Part shown: positions 23,857-34,725 of the stretch, in pieces
Numbering within the stretch: position 1 is the first letter of the stretch
Layout: the number at the start of each line of letters is the position of its first letter
Assembly (NCBI RefSeq): GCF_030936135.1
Contig: NC_082637.1
Location: 46,031,821-46,095,820 of the forward strand
Length of the DNA: 64,000 nt
Direction: 5' to 3'
Source: Gavia stellata
Lineage: Eukaryota; Chordata; Aves; Gaviiformes; Gaviidae
Made by a program: the position numbers and the translations under genes
Notes under the pieces: model-generated
Told to the model about the DNA's origin: nothing
The model's input: the letters and a program-made list of their open reading frames with translations, nothing else
The model's database searches: none

Positions 23857-26800
23857 CTTGAAGACAACAAAGAAAAAAATTACATACAGCAAAATCATCA
23901 TTCACTTTGACATACTCTTTCAACCAGTGATAAAAAATGGAGGCTAAATAGGAAGACTACCAGTATAACTTGGTTTCCCTGGTCTAACATGGAGCACTTT
24001 CATTGCTGTTTTTACTCTACCTATAAAACTCTAGCAACAATCTAGCACTGTTATTTGTGTCCGCACATGAATGTATGTATTGGGGGCGGGGGGGGGGGGG
24101 GGGAGTTTAAAAACATGATACCCAGGGAAATACGCTGTAGAACTTGGGAACAAATCTCAGCTTCAATACTAATTCCCATGCATCACAGTCAGTAACCCAT
24201 CTCCTACCATTCTTAAAAGTCCGTGCATCCAACAAGATGCCCCAAAACCTTGAAAAACCGAATGTTCCTCTCTCAAAATGATTATTTTTGCTCTGACAAA
24301 ACGATTAGGTCTACATTAACTATTAGCAATACTGAATCCTATAATAAGGCAAACGTGTGAACTTTCTGAAGTATCACAACCTTTAAGGATTAAGAATTAG
24401 TAGTTCATCTTAGGAACTAGCCAGAGCTCCCTTTTCTAAAGTATACAAAGCACCTAACTCTCTGGAAAGTTACTGAACTTTAAAACTGCAAATCTCACAT
24501 AAAGGTGCAAGTGGACTGCTTTAGCTGTCCACAGGCTAGGAAATAATTGCATTGGTAAACAGCAACAAGAACTCATTAACTTACGTGAGAGATTGCTGGA
24601 AAGCTGTTTCATCGTAGCAGACATAGAGACAAAACATACTACTAACACAAGTCTACGGGCATCTGAGTTGAACCTACACATTTTTGGAGTCAATTTGGAC
24701 AGTAAATGACAGTGAAGGCTAAACCTAATGAAAGAGTATAGGGACCTGATCCCTAAAGCAGTCACTTTACTACCTAAAAGCCAGAAAACTTGTGCCAGGA
24801 CCCAAAGCCACCAGCTCACTGAGCACAGAGCCTTCACTGGAAATGAAGCAGAAGCAACCAAACCAAAACAGAAAGCACACAGACACATCTGAAATGCTGT
24901 CTGGCTTTGCAACTTAAGGTCTCTGACCTGATTGATGGAAACTGCTTTTATCTTCCTTAAGATCCAAACCGGGAAATGCCTTCTGAAAAATGTGTTTTCA
25001 GCCTTGTAATGCTAGAGCAGCTCCACATCAAGCAGAAGAGGTAACTCCAGAAGCCAGCTGAATTTGAAATCAAGAGGCACCTGCAGAATTAGGTGGCAGT
25101 CCCTATCTCACATACTCTAGTTCAATTTAATCATTTGCTAAAGTTTCAACTAATTCTCTGTTAAAGAGAATAAAATTTGTGAGTTGGTCACAGGTATTTT
25201 GAGGACAGCTGGAGGATGGGCTCTGCCTAGCAGCATAGCTTCTGTAAGAAAACAATTGTGGTATCCCACTTCTATTCAAATCTCTTACTTGGCCACCAAA
25301 TTAAAAGTAATATCCCTGAACATAATATACAGAGTACAGTAATGCCTAAAAAAACCCCAAAACCACCCCCACAAAAGGAATTTTAGGAACTTTTAGAAAA
25401 AGAACAGAAACCAAAACAAACACTGTTATGCTTCCGTGAAAATCCGTATTTGACAAAAAGACCACTAACAAATTTTTGTAAAAATTGGACAAATGTACAG
25501 AACTGTGCTGGTTTTGACTCAGATAGAGTTAATTTTCTCCAGAATAGTTTGTATTGGGCTGTGTTCTGGATTTGTGCTAAAAACACTGTTGATAATACAG
25601 GGACATTTTAGTTATTGCTGAGCAGTGCTCTGACAACACCAAGGCCTTTTCTGCTTCTCATCCCACCCCAGCAGTGAGTAGGATGGAGGTGCACAAAAAA
25701 CTGGGAGGGGACACAGCTGCGACAGCTGATCCCAACTGTCCAAAGGGATATTCCATACCAAAAGACATCATGCTTAGCAATAAAAAGCTGAGGGAAGAAG
25801 GAGGAAGGGGGGATGTTCAGAGTGACGATGTTTGTCTTCCCAAGTAACCGTTACGTATGGTGGAGTCCTGCTTTCCTGAAGATGAACACCTGCCTGCCAA
25901 TGGGAAGTAGTGAATGAATCCCTTATTTTGCTTTGCTTGCATGCATGGCTTTTGCTTTACCTATTTAACTGTCTTTATCTCAACCCATGACTTTTCTCAC
26001 TTTTACCGTTCTGACCCTCCCCTCCATCCCATGAGAGAGTGAGCGAGTGGCTGTGTGGGGCTTAGTTGCCGACTGGGGTTAAACCATGACAGGAACTTTA
26101 GCAATAGACCTATCATGGGATGTTCAATGAAATTACCAGGCAGAAAACTTAAATACCACCATATCAAAACAATTTTAAAAATACTGTTAAATTAAAATAA
26201 TGGAAACCGTTGTTACAAAGCAATGTAAAGGTCAAAAGCATGAAGAGGTTAAAACCAAATTACAAATCAATGAAGAATAAGACTAGTTAGAGAAGGTAAC
26301 CAGGAAAATCCCTTGCAAATACAATCTTTACTTTGCCAAGCCTTGATTTAGGTATGCTGATAAAGTATTTTTCTCTAAATATCTGCTGTTGGGCACATCC
26401 AAAGACACGAATGACGGACTAGACTGTTCTGGTGGAGTAGTCTCTGATGCAGAGACTGCAAGCTGCAGATTTTAACTAATGGGTTACTTCAAAACAGAAA
26501 TGAAGGTGACAAGAATTCCCGTAACAGAACAGTAGGACCTCCTGCTGTAACTCGTTACTTCAAGTAAGTTCTAACCTGTACCTTGGCATACCTGTAATAA
26601 GTTACTCTTCCCCACCACCACAGAAGTTTTCTCTGCTGCATCAGAAACTCACCATCTTGAACTACTTCTTCATCAGAGTCTCCTTTCGATTTTGTATATT
26701 CTAACGTGTAAGAAAGTCCGTTGCATCCTCTTGTTCGAACACCTACTTTCACGCCTACCTAAAAAAAACCAAAGAAAACAACCCTACATTCATGACTTTT

Positions 26801-29800
26801 TAAAAACCTATTCTGGAACACCAAAATAAAAAGCATGCAGAACAACAAAATGCTGACATTTATTATTCTCCACTGCCTCAAAGCAGAAGTGAATTAGCTT
26901 AATGGATTAAAAGGTAACATTTTGTTCCTTTTACAAAATTGACTATCAAGGTAAAAGCAAAACATCAGATGTTTGCTACTGTAGATCAAGCCCTAAAGTA
27001 TGTTAAAGTTTTGAAGTAATAATCTGTTGGCACTCTTGTAGGTGCCTGGTCTTATAAAGACAGTCAAATTTCAAAACCAGATATTTTTGTGACTTCAAAT
27101 TAAAGTTTACTCAGATGCTAATTCAGGCGCCATGTTAAGATTATTGACAGTAATGTAATTATGAAGCTGTGAGGCTAAAACAAGGGCAGTTGCTAGATTT
27201 TCACAGAGCTCTCTTAATGACATCAGAAAACTTACTTCAAACTAAAGTTTTGAAAAAACATGCTTCGATTTCTTCATTACCTCTATTGCCAGTCCCACTT
27301 AAAAAGCAATCCCCTCCTTAAATCAAGTATGCTTATTTGCTTACTGTTTTAATTGACCTTAAAAAACAACCTAGTCAACATGTTTATAACATTCAAAGTA
27401 TCCAACAAGTCTGGCAAAAAGAGCATCTGTGTAAGTAAAGAACTGAGAAAAGGTTTTAAAGAAACAGAAAACTATTTGTGCACAACCATCTTTCAAAAGT
27501 ATGTGTACCACTTTCCACACACCAATGCTTCATAATTGAAGAGGAAAATTATATTGTCTACCTCTGTAGTCAACATTATGATAAAAATGTATCAAAACGT
27601 ATCACTTGTCATCAAGTGGGATCTCAGACAAATAGCATTTGATCTTTTCAGACTAAATACCTTTCTCTACAGGAACTGCTACAAATAATGGGCTGGAAAA
27701 TGCAAACACCATTTATAGCAAGGGGATGACTGATCAGCTAAGCTGTAGGCTTAAGGCTTCCTTAGGATGGTTTAAAACATTAGAACAAAGAGTCTAGTTA
27801 GTTGCAGATGTGCAGGAAGCAAAAGAAACAATGGGCCTTGTATGAAAGTTAAAAGAGAAATATTCTTCTTGAAATAATACTTACTGTAAAGAAGAAAATT
27901 GAATGCTTGTTTTTATAACGGTTAGAAAGCAAGACTCTGGGTGTTTTTCCCCAAGAAGAAAAGATGACAAGCTCAATCAGTTATTTGGAGAAATGTCGAT
28001 TACTTAAAAAAATACACCGTCTGGCAAGTTTCCTAAGAATTAGATGTTCTCCAATGGGTATGAATCTAACTTTATTATTATATACTTCACAATGAGAATT
28101 CCTGCAAGAACTTAATGAATAATGTCTTAATATCAACAGCTGAAGATCTCTCTCCCTGCCAGAAGTCACCACTATGCCATAGTAAAAGACTTCCTCAAAA
28201 TACAACTAAAAAATATTTTGAAGTTTAAATTTTTTTCAACTTTATCCATCTCAAAAGTAACTGTACAGTGAAATGTCATTAGTCAGTTATTTCCTGCATT
28301 TCATTCTATAAAGAAATGAAGCTTGATATAAAAACAAGCTTACGCATTCTCCTCCAAAAAAAGATGCCAAGATCTCTAATAAACACCTCAGTGTTTATTT
28401 CAAACTTCTAAGATAGCCAGAAATGCTTTGCGACCGTGAGCTGTGCTAATACCTTAGCACAGTCTACAGGTTGGCCCTGTTTATACTTACATGCTCAGGT
28501 TTATCTTTAAGAAGCTGCTTTATCTTCTGAACAGCTGATGGGGTCTGAAAAACAAGAACATCTACATCAATTTGAAATAGTTTTTTTTCTTTTATTTGCA
28601 GTGAGTGCTTGCACATATTAAAGTGTGCAACATACTTCACTGTACTATAAAAAATTTCTAACCCAACTCTGTGCACTCAAATTTTCTTAGCTTACATTTG
28701 TCTCCTATCTGCAAAGTCCACCTTCACCATCAGCCACCTGTCAGTATTGACTAGCTGGTGTTCTACTTGAAACTGATGTCTGATCTGAGGAGAAGCACTC
28801 TGCTGTAAAACAGACGATCACTGTATCTAATCCATGCAGAACACAGTACTTCACTCCCCTCCTCACCCACACTGCCAGCAAACAGATAGCTCAAGAACTT
28901 CAGTCCTTAATATTAGGATATTAGGGTGTTTGGTCCCCCCGCCAAATCACTACCACATCCCATTAAGTAGTTCTACTCTTGTGAAACTTTTGTCACATAC
29001 ACATTACAGACAAAACTCAATTAGGCACAGAAGAGTTTATGGCCTACTTCTCTCTTCCCTCTTACCTAGAGTGGAACTGTGACTTTACAGCTGATAAATT
29101 CACTGTTCGTGCAGAACTAGTTGTTGCAGAAATGCAAGAACACAGCACAAACATAAAAATTTCCTTTACATGTTTACAAGTTTCTAAGTCACTGAGAACA
29201 GAAAAAGCGTTAGTAACATGAAGGTCTTAGCATGAGCAGACTTAAACACACAAAGCAAACTGCAAGTTAGACTTACAATAGAAAACCTTTCCTGATTACC
29301 ACTATCAATATTCATTTGTTACAGAATCACTACTAAACAGCAATCCCCTGCTCTGACAAATGACTGAACTGTACGCACTTAACCTGCCCCTGTTCCTGCA
29401 GGGAACTGACTGTAGTTTCCTCTGCAGTAATCCCTCTCAACAGCACAGACTCCTCAACACCGCCGCTAGTAGCAAACGCACTTCCTCAATTAACAGAACG
29501 ATACAAAGACCCCTTGGAAACAACCTACTGGTCAGTTTCCGTAGATAACGCAATGCCGTGGTTTTTTTTTTTTTTCTTAAATAAATACACTTATTTGGGT
29601 GACTGTGCAAAAAGCCCCCCCTGCACGAAGGGGCCGCACTGCTGTTCCCCCTTCTCCCACTGCCTGCCCTCCGCGGTCCTGCTGTCCGCAAAGGCTGCCT
29701 GCACACGAAGCAGAGGGGCGCGCGGCCTTCTCCCCGGCGGGATTACCGAGGAGCAGCACCTCCTCCCCAGTAAACTCAGGAGAGGCAAGAGACCCCCGCA

Positions 29801-30232
29801 GCCCTTTCCCACCGAGCAAAGGCAGCCGCAGCGCACAGCCGGCACCCTCCGAGGGCTAACGGTGCTGGGCCTCGGCCGCGACGCCGCCCCGGGCGAGTCC
29901 CACCCCCGCCGTCCCCGGCACGGCCCGACGCAGCGGCGCCTCGCCCGTCCTCGTCCCGCCCCGCTGTCACCGGCGGCCCAGGGGCGGCTGCGCACCACCT
30001 GCCGCGGGGCGGGCAGGAGGGCCGGGGGAGGCCCGGCAGCCCGGCCCGGCCCGGCCCGTGGCGCAGTTCTCGCGCCCGTGAGGGGCTGTGGGCCACAGGG
30101 CTGGCGGCGGGCGGGCCGAGGGCTCCCCGCCCGCGGCGGCGCGGCACTGACCAGGGTGAGGGCGGCGCGCGTAGCCTGGATCTTCCGCTTGCTGACGGCG
30201 CGCACCGTGGCCCGCACCACCGACGAGGCCAT
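23708..30232 (-). CDS. ISCA1: ISCA1, mitochondrial iron-sulfur cluster assembly 1 (complete, 4 exons)
   Basis: Exons 30232-30152, 28544-28491, 26758-26653 and 23856-23708 join in frame to 390 bases, giving 129 residues, the same length as human ISCA1. The N-terminus (RATVRAVSKRK) is basic and hydroxylated like a mitochondrial presequence. The A-type carrier core follows, with the three conserved cysteines at positions 57 (RGCNG), 121 and 123 (GTCGCGES). In the family ISCA1 works with ISCA2 and IBA57 in the mitochondrial matrix to make 4Fe-4S clusters for enzymes such as aconitase and lipoyl synthase. All introns have GT/AG ends. The ATG has a good context (GCGATGG) and lies in a CpG island. 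Differences from human are few, for example ASSV for SASL at the start and KIQAT for KLQPT. TUT7 lies upstream on the same strand, as in human. Confidence 0.97.
24088..24103 (+). repeat. G16 homopolymer
   Basis: A run of 16 G preceded by GGGGGC, inside ISCA1 intron 3. It can form a G-quadruplex on the plus strand and is prone to length error in sequencing. Confidence 0.85.
25504..26091 (+). mobile_element. Solo LTR, ERVL-like family (copy 1), in ISCA1 intron 3
   Basis: About 588 bases starting TGTGCTGGTTTTGACT and ending GGGGTTAAACCATGACA, i.e. TG...CA ends. The flanks are AGAAC (25499-25503) and GGAAC (26092-26096), a 5-bp target duplication with one mismatch. It shares most of its length with the element at 55647. 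An AATAAA is present near 25778. No internal retroviral genes are attached, so it is a solo LTR, antisense to ISCA1. Confidence 0.8.
26653..26758 (-). CDS. ISCA1: ISCA1 coding exon 3
   Basis: Acceptor after a T-rich tract ending TTTTAG; donor CAAGATG then GTGAGT. Encodes VGVKVGVRTRGCNGLSYTLE through the acidic GDSDEEVVQD, including the first ligand cysteine (Cys57). Confidence 0.97.
28491..28544 (-). CDS. ISCA1: ISCA1 coding exon 2
   Basis: Acceptor TTTTTCAG, donor GTAAGT. Encodes TPSAVQKIKQLLKDKPEH, 18 codons in phase 0, matching the human exon except Gln for Asn. Confidence 0.97.
30152..30232 (-). CDS. ISCA1: ISCA1 coding exon 1 (start codon)
   Basis: ATG with G at -3 and G at +4. Encodes MASSVVRATVRAVSKRKIQA and seven further residues (presequence); donor ACCCTG then GTCAGT. 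Confidence 0.96.
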
Positions 30233-30279
30233 CGCCCCCCTCCGCCCCGTCCTCTACCCTCTGCCATGGGCACCGACAA

Positions 30280-30294
30280 CGTCACGCCGTGACG
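30280..30294. promoter_or_regulatory. ISCA1: CRE-like palindrome in the ISCA1 promoter
   Basis: CGTCACGCCGTGACG is a perfect inverted repeat (two TGACG half-sites around a 3-base spacer), 48-62 bases upstream of the ISCA1 ATG. Such half-sites bind ATF/CREB-type factors; use here is inferred. Confidence 0.45.
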
Positions 30295-30298
30295 CCAC

Positions 30299-30334
30299 GG
30301 CGCATGGCACGCTTCCGGCGCCCGCACCTATTGG
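30299..30334 (-). promoter_or_regulatory. ISCA1: NRF1-like, ETS and CCAAT elements upstream of ISCA1
   Basis: On the minus strand there is a CCAAT box (30330-30334), an ETS/GABP-type CCGGAAG (30312-30318) and an NRF1-like GCGCATGG half (30299-30306 on plus), all within about 105 bases of the ATG. This combination is common at TATA-less promoters of nuclear genes for mitochondrial proteins. Confidence 0.4.
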
Positions 30335-32734
30335 GCAGCGGCCTGTGATCGGCAGGCAGCGGCGCTCCCGCCCCCTTCCTCCGCCCCGAGCGGGTGGAGC
30401 TGCGCCACCTCCTGCGGGCGCCGCTGCCGGGGGGTGGCGGGGGAGGGGGGGCCTGTCCCCGGCCTGCGCCGCAGTGCGGGGCCCGGGCCCGCGGGCGGGA
30501 GGCCTGTTCGCAGAGATAAGCGGCAGGCTTGGCCAGGGCAGCCGCAGCAGGAGGCCCTTCGCGTCAGGCCCCGCCGGCTGCCCGGAGAGGCGGCAGGGCG
30601 GCAGCTGTCTGTGGGAACACGGAGGCCCCTCATCACGCAGTTCCCGTCTACGAGAAATACAGGCGAAGAACATGAGCGCTCACTGAGGGTCACGCAGACA
30701 CGCATTTTAAAACGACTTTGCAAAAGGCTGTCCAACAGGAAGCGTTGGCACCGCAGGCAAAACCCGTGTGCGCGGGGACCCAGTTCGACAAACGCGTCAG
30801 CGAAGCATGCGGAACCCGGAGACGGTGACCGGTGCCGTCTGTCACGGATAACGCAGCGCCTGTGCCCTCGTACCCGCCAGCTTCCTCCCCTTCCCGTGGG
30901 GGTTAAGCCCGCGGAGGCCGGGTGAGGGCTGTGCGGCGGTCAGAGCCCAGCTACTCTTCTCGACGCCTGCCAGGTGCGCAGTTGTCCTGGGAAGACAGCT
31001 TGGAAGCTGCTGGGGGAACTGCACTGCCATTCCCAAACTGTACGCGGCCGCCCAGGGAGGTACGCTGGGGTGACGTCTGTGAGAAACCCTGCCAGCCTTG
31101 GCACAGGAAGACTAATCCCATTACTTGAGATTGAACGGTGGCTATGTCAGAAGGAAAACAAGTACACGCTTTTAATTTCCTCTGGCAGCATCCTTAAATA
31201 TGCTGGATAACACTTTAAGCCTGTTTTTAACTGTATTTACAAAGTCCAAGCACAAGCAACATTTCTGCGTATCATCACCCCATCTGCTTTGGGTACCCGA
31301 TTCTGGCCTTAGTCATTTTGAAGAGCTTGATAGTAAATGTGCAGATGTTTTTCTTTTTTACATACGTAATTGTACCACTACTCTTTAATGAGGCACAGAA
31401 CCTCACCTCGAATATAAAGATAGCAAGTGTATAAAAAAAGTTGTATTTTCTTTAGCTACCCAAAACCATGTGTTTCGCACACCAGTTGCGCAACCTGGGC
31501 ACATACCCTCAACTAAAACACACCCACTTCGAGGTGGGGAGGCTTAAATGCACTATCAGCCTGAAGCTGAAGTCAGTAATTTGTATGCTTGGAGCCGGGA
31601 AGCTTGTGTATGAATGCAACGAATACCTTCTTCATCATTCACAGTCTAGCACGCAGGCATGAAGAGCTTTACCTTCTTGTACTTCCTTAGGATGCTTCCA
31701 ATCATCACTCTTTAGTCACCTGTCTGCTGAAGGAATCTCGGCATGAAAGAGTGAGCATAGGCTAGAAAAACAGGCTTTTTCTAAGGTGCTTTTCATCTTC
31801 AGTACATGACCAAGTTAAAAACAGAAGTCAGTATTAAAATCTAAATCATTCAAGTGAATAACAAATATTATTGATCACTGTATTAGGATAGAAAAAATAT
31901 TTTCTTTCCTAGCAAGCTCCCATTCTAAGTAGCTATTTCAGGCCCCAACATTTTCAGGCAACAATCATTTTTGATATGGCTTCTGCAGTTCTTACAGAAA
32001 TGTGATGAGGTTTATAAAAGAAATTGTGGATTAAATACTTAAATAAAATTTTTAAGGGATGACATACCAGTTTTAAATGTAGCTATGAAACAAATCTCAT
32101 CAGAACAATTAAATTAGGGGAGATGGACGAGTGTTAATGTAGTAGTTACACAGCTTATTGAGATGAAATTGCCCATTTAAAGACAGACAGTTAACTGTGC
32201 TGCATACCTGAAACAGAATTTTGTCGTTCTCCTTTTTTCAGCACTGCTCACTAACTACTCATAGCACAAGACATTTCCAACTTTGGCAACAGGGACATCA
32301 AAAGCATGTGAAGATCCTGTGAAACATGACAATAGCACAATAGCACTTTTTTTTTTTAAATTAAAAAAGCACCACAAGCAGTGCTACGAACTCAGTGTCT
32401 CTCCATATCATTAGAAGGACTGAGTATACGGGTGGTTCAGAAGAGGTCTTTTAAACTATTAGTTTATTAGAATGTGCTACTACATTTTATTAGTATCAAT
32501 TTAGTTGTAAACTATTATTTTAGTTTATTACTATTAGTTTTGATACCATTCTTTTTCTAGAAACTTTTTATTAATGCAGTGTGTCCTTTCAGAGTTTTTC
32601 TTTGTATGTGGAAAGTTGCTTCCCTTGAGAATATACTCCCGTAAGGCAAGCGGGATCTTGGATGCCAAGAAGTGTTGTGAGGAACTTACTTTTCTTCAGT
32701 TTTAATTTTCAATCCATTTACTAAATTTTACAAC

Positions 32735-32770
32735 AAATTAATCCAGCAGATAAAATTAATCCAGCAGATA
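32735..32770. repeat. Exact 18-bp tandem duplication
   Basis: AAATTAATCCAGCAGATA occurs twice in direct succession. Confidence 0.8.
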
Positions 32771-33576
32771 AATATGTCTCCTCAACTGTGTTTATTCTGT
32801 GTCACATATCATTCTGTACATTATGACCGTGCTCTTTACTCTTTAAGCAAACAAAGGATTTATTAGTTACTGGTTTAATGCTTGTAACATATAACCCAAG
32901 TTTTGGGGGTTTTATTTTAGGGCTATAAGATTCGTAACTATATAGAATTTGTAGTTGCATAAGGAAGCAGCAGCTTCAAAAGTGAGAAGACTGGTGGATC
33001 TGCAGAATGAGTTTTCATTCAGATTTGAGTCTAGATATTTCACAGTTGAAAACTTCACTAAACCACGAAGTATCACAAATGGAAGAGAGCGAGTATGGAT
33101 AAATATGATTTACTTTTTTTTTTAAAAAGTAACTTATATCTTTGAGATTATGCCGTAGTCCCTTAGAGGCTTACACATTTCATTCTCATCAGCAACATTG
33201 AAAGTAACTCTGAATAGAGGGCTAAATGGGGCATATAGAAGGCATGTCAGCCTTTCTTTTTTTTTTTGGGGGTATGAATGAAAACCTACAAGAATGAACT
33301 TATTTTTGAGGGAGAATCTGACTTAATTTCATGTGATGAAATATGCTACAGAAGATGAAGCTGGAATTAATTTTCTGTTTGTTGCTGGCTAATATTTTGC
33401 TTGAAAATGTGTCGAAGGAAGAACACAAAAGACGTTTTTTGCAAAAGTTGCACGTCTAGAAGTTTACAGATAGCTGGCTACAGATGGATGAAAACCAAAA
33501 CAGGAGTTAAGATCCCAGTTCCCTCAGACCATTTCTGCAATTCTGGCTTTAAACTTTAACAAAAATAGATGGGTAA

Positions 33577-33592
33577 GGGGGGGGGGGGGGGG
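33577..33592 (+). repeat. G16 homopolymer
   Basis: A run of 16 G just beyond the proposed TUT7 poly(A) site. It is C-rich in the TUT7 transcript direction. Confidence 0.85.
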
Positions 33593-33709
33593 CGGATCAA
33601 ACATGACATTTCTAAAGCCAGATAATTCTAGTAAGTTATCATTAATTCTACATTTAAGTCAGGAATACTGAAAACTGCAACCTAAGAAGAAATACAGAAA
33701 CATAAGTCT

Positions 33710-34657
33710 GATTTTTAAATTTTTTTTAAAATTTATTTCAAAGTCATAAATAACAGTGGTTTCAATTTTACCATGTAACTAATTCTTTCCTGAACAAGGT
33801 AAGACGGTACATTACCAGCTCTGGAAGGACTTCAAGTAAAGCTCAAGTTCATACTACTAATTAAATTCTTGGCTGGTACAAGGATCCTCTTCACATTTTA
33901 TGAAAATGGACATGTGTTTTCCCCAGTTGCCAGATATAATAGCTCTATTCCTTAAAGCATTTTTGTCTGTATCCCCAAGGCCTTGAAAAAGATTCTTAGC
34001 AGCATCAAAACAGGACTGACCTGTTTCTTAGTCTTTCTTTCTTCTTGTATACAAGCACAGCAGCAAATGAACTCCCATAAAAATCACAGACAGAAAAAAC
34101 CTAAGAAATCTCAATGGCACTGCTTGTCCAGAGATTGTTTTACGTATGTTTACTAGTGTCTATGTTTTCAGTTCTCAACAGGAAAAAACATAATATAGCA
34201 GTCTACAAACATTTCAAACACTTTTACACAAGGATTCAGTAAACAATCAACATTAATAAATATTATTTGCTCCTTCAAAAAATCAATTTTTGAAGAAAAT
34301 ATAATGTATTTGGCTTGCACACAATTTTAGTGCATTTTATAATGGTCAGGTGGAACAACAAAACCTTGAAAATGGTCCATTTTTAGTACCTGCCCTTTTC
34401 TATATGATTTACCTAGTAAATACAAAACATCATGGCTTTCTATTAAAATGCTCAAACAATCTATTTAAGAGTAGGGGTCCATATTAAAACCCACAGTTGC
34501 TTGTACTAGCAATCTAAAATAAAACACCCATATTTCATTAAAACTTAAGTCGAAGGTTGTCTATGCTGCTGTCCTGTGAATCCAGATGCTTTAGGCAAAG
34601 AAAATTTTTAAAATGAATGAAGGGCCTGTATTGCAATTTAACAGTGCTTAATATCCC
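33710..34657 (-). other. TUT7: Probable TUT7 3' untranslated region
   Basis: AT-rich sequence between the TUT7 TGA (34658-34660) and the candidate poly(A) signal. It has no open reading frame of note. The exact cleavage site is inferred. Confidence 0.5.
33732..33737 (-). terminator. TUT7: Candidate TUT7 poly(A) signal
   Basis: AATAAA on the minus strand (TGAAATAAATTTT context), about 920 bases after the TUT7 stop. It is the first good hexamer I see in the 3' region. Confidence 0.5.
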
Positions 34658-34725
34658 TCATGATTCTTGTTGGGTCCTCTTCTGTGAGGCTTTTCCCTGA
34701 GTCATGTATTTACTGGAAAGGCTGC
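34658..34725 (-). CDS. TUT7: TUT7 last coding exon
   Basis: Acceptor CCAATCTTAG. With one base carried over it completes a Gly and reads [20 protein letters not shown], then Ser and TGA, matching the human C-terminus almost residue for residue. Confidence 0.95.

Larger units (their letters stand above)
29600..31080. promoter_or_regulatory. ISCA1: CpG island over the ISCA1 promoter and exon 1
   Basis: Very GC- and CpG-rich sequence against an AT-rich background, centred on ISCA1 exon 1. It contains a GGCCC-type repeat near 30041-30058. Long open frames on both strands here arise from the scarcity of stop codons and show no family motif. Confidence 0.85.
31081..33709. other. Intergenic gap between TUT7 3' end and ISCA1 promoter
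   Basis: AT-rich sequence with no supported exon. It contains a C/EBP-like palindrome GTTGCGCAAC at 31485-31494, a tandem duplication at 32735-32770 and a G16 run at 33577-33592. Confidence 0.5.

Noticed and set aside
29514-30686. 390-codon open frame on the plus strand and long frames on both strands across the GC-rich segment
   Set aside because: It overlaps ISCA1 exon 1 on the opposite strand inside a CpG island where stop codons are rare; the composition is Pro/Arg/Ala-rich with no motif.
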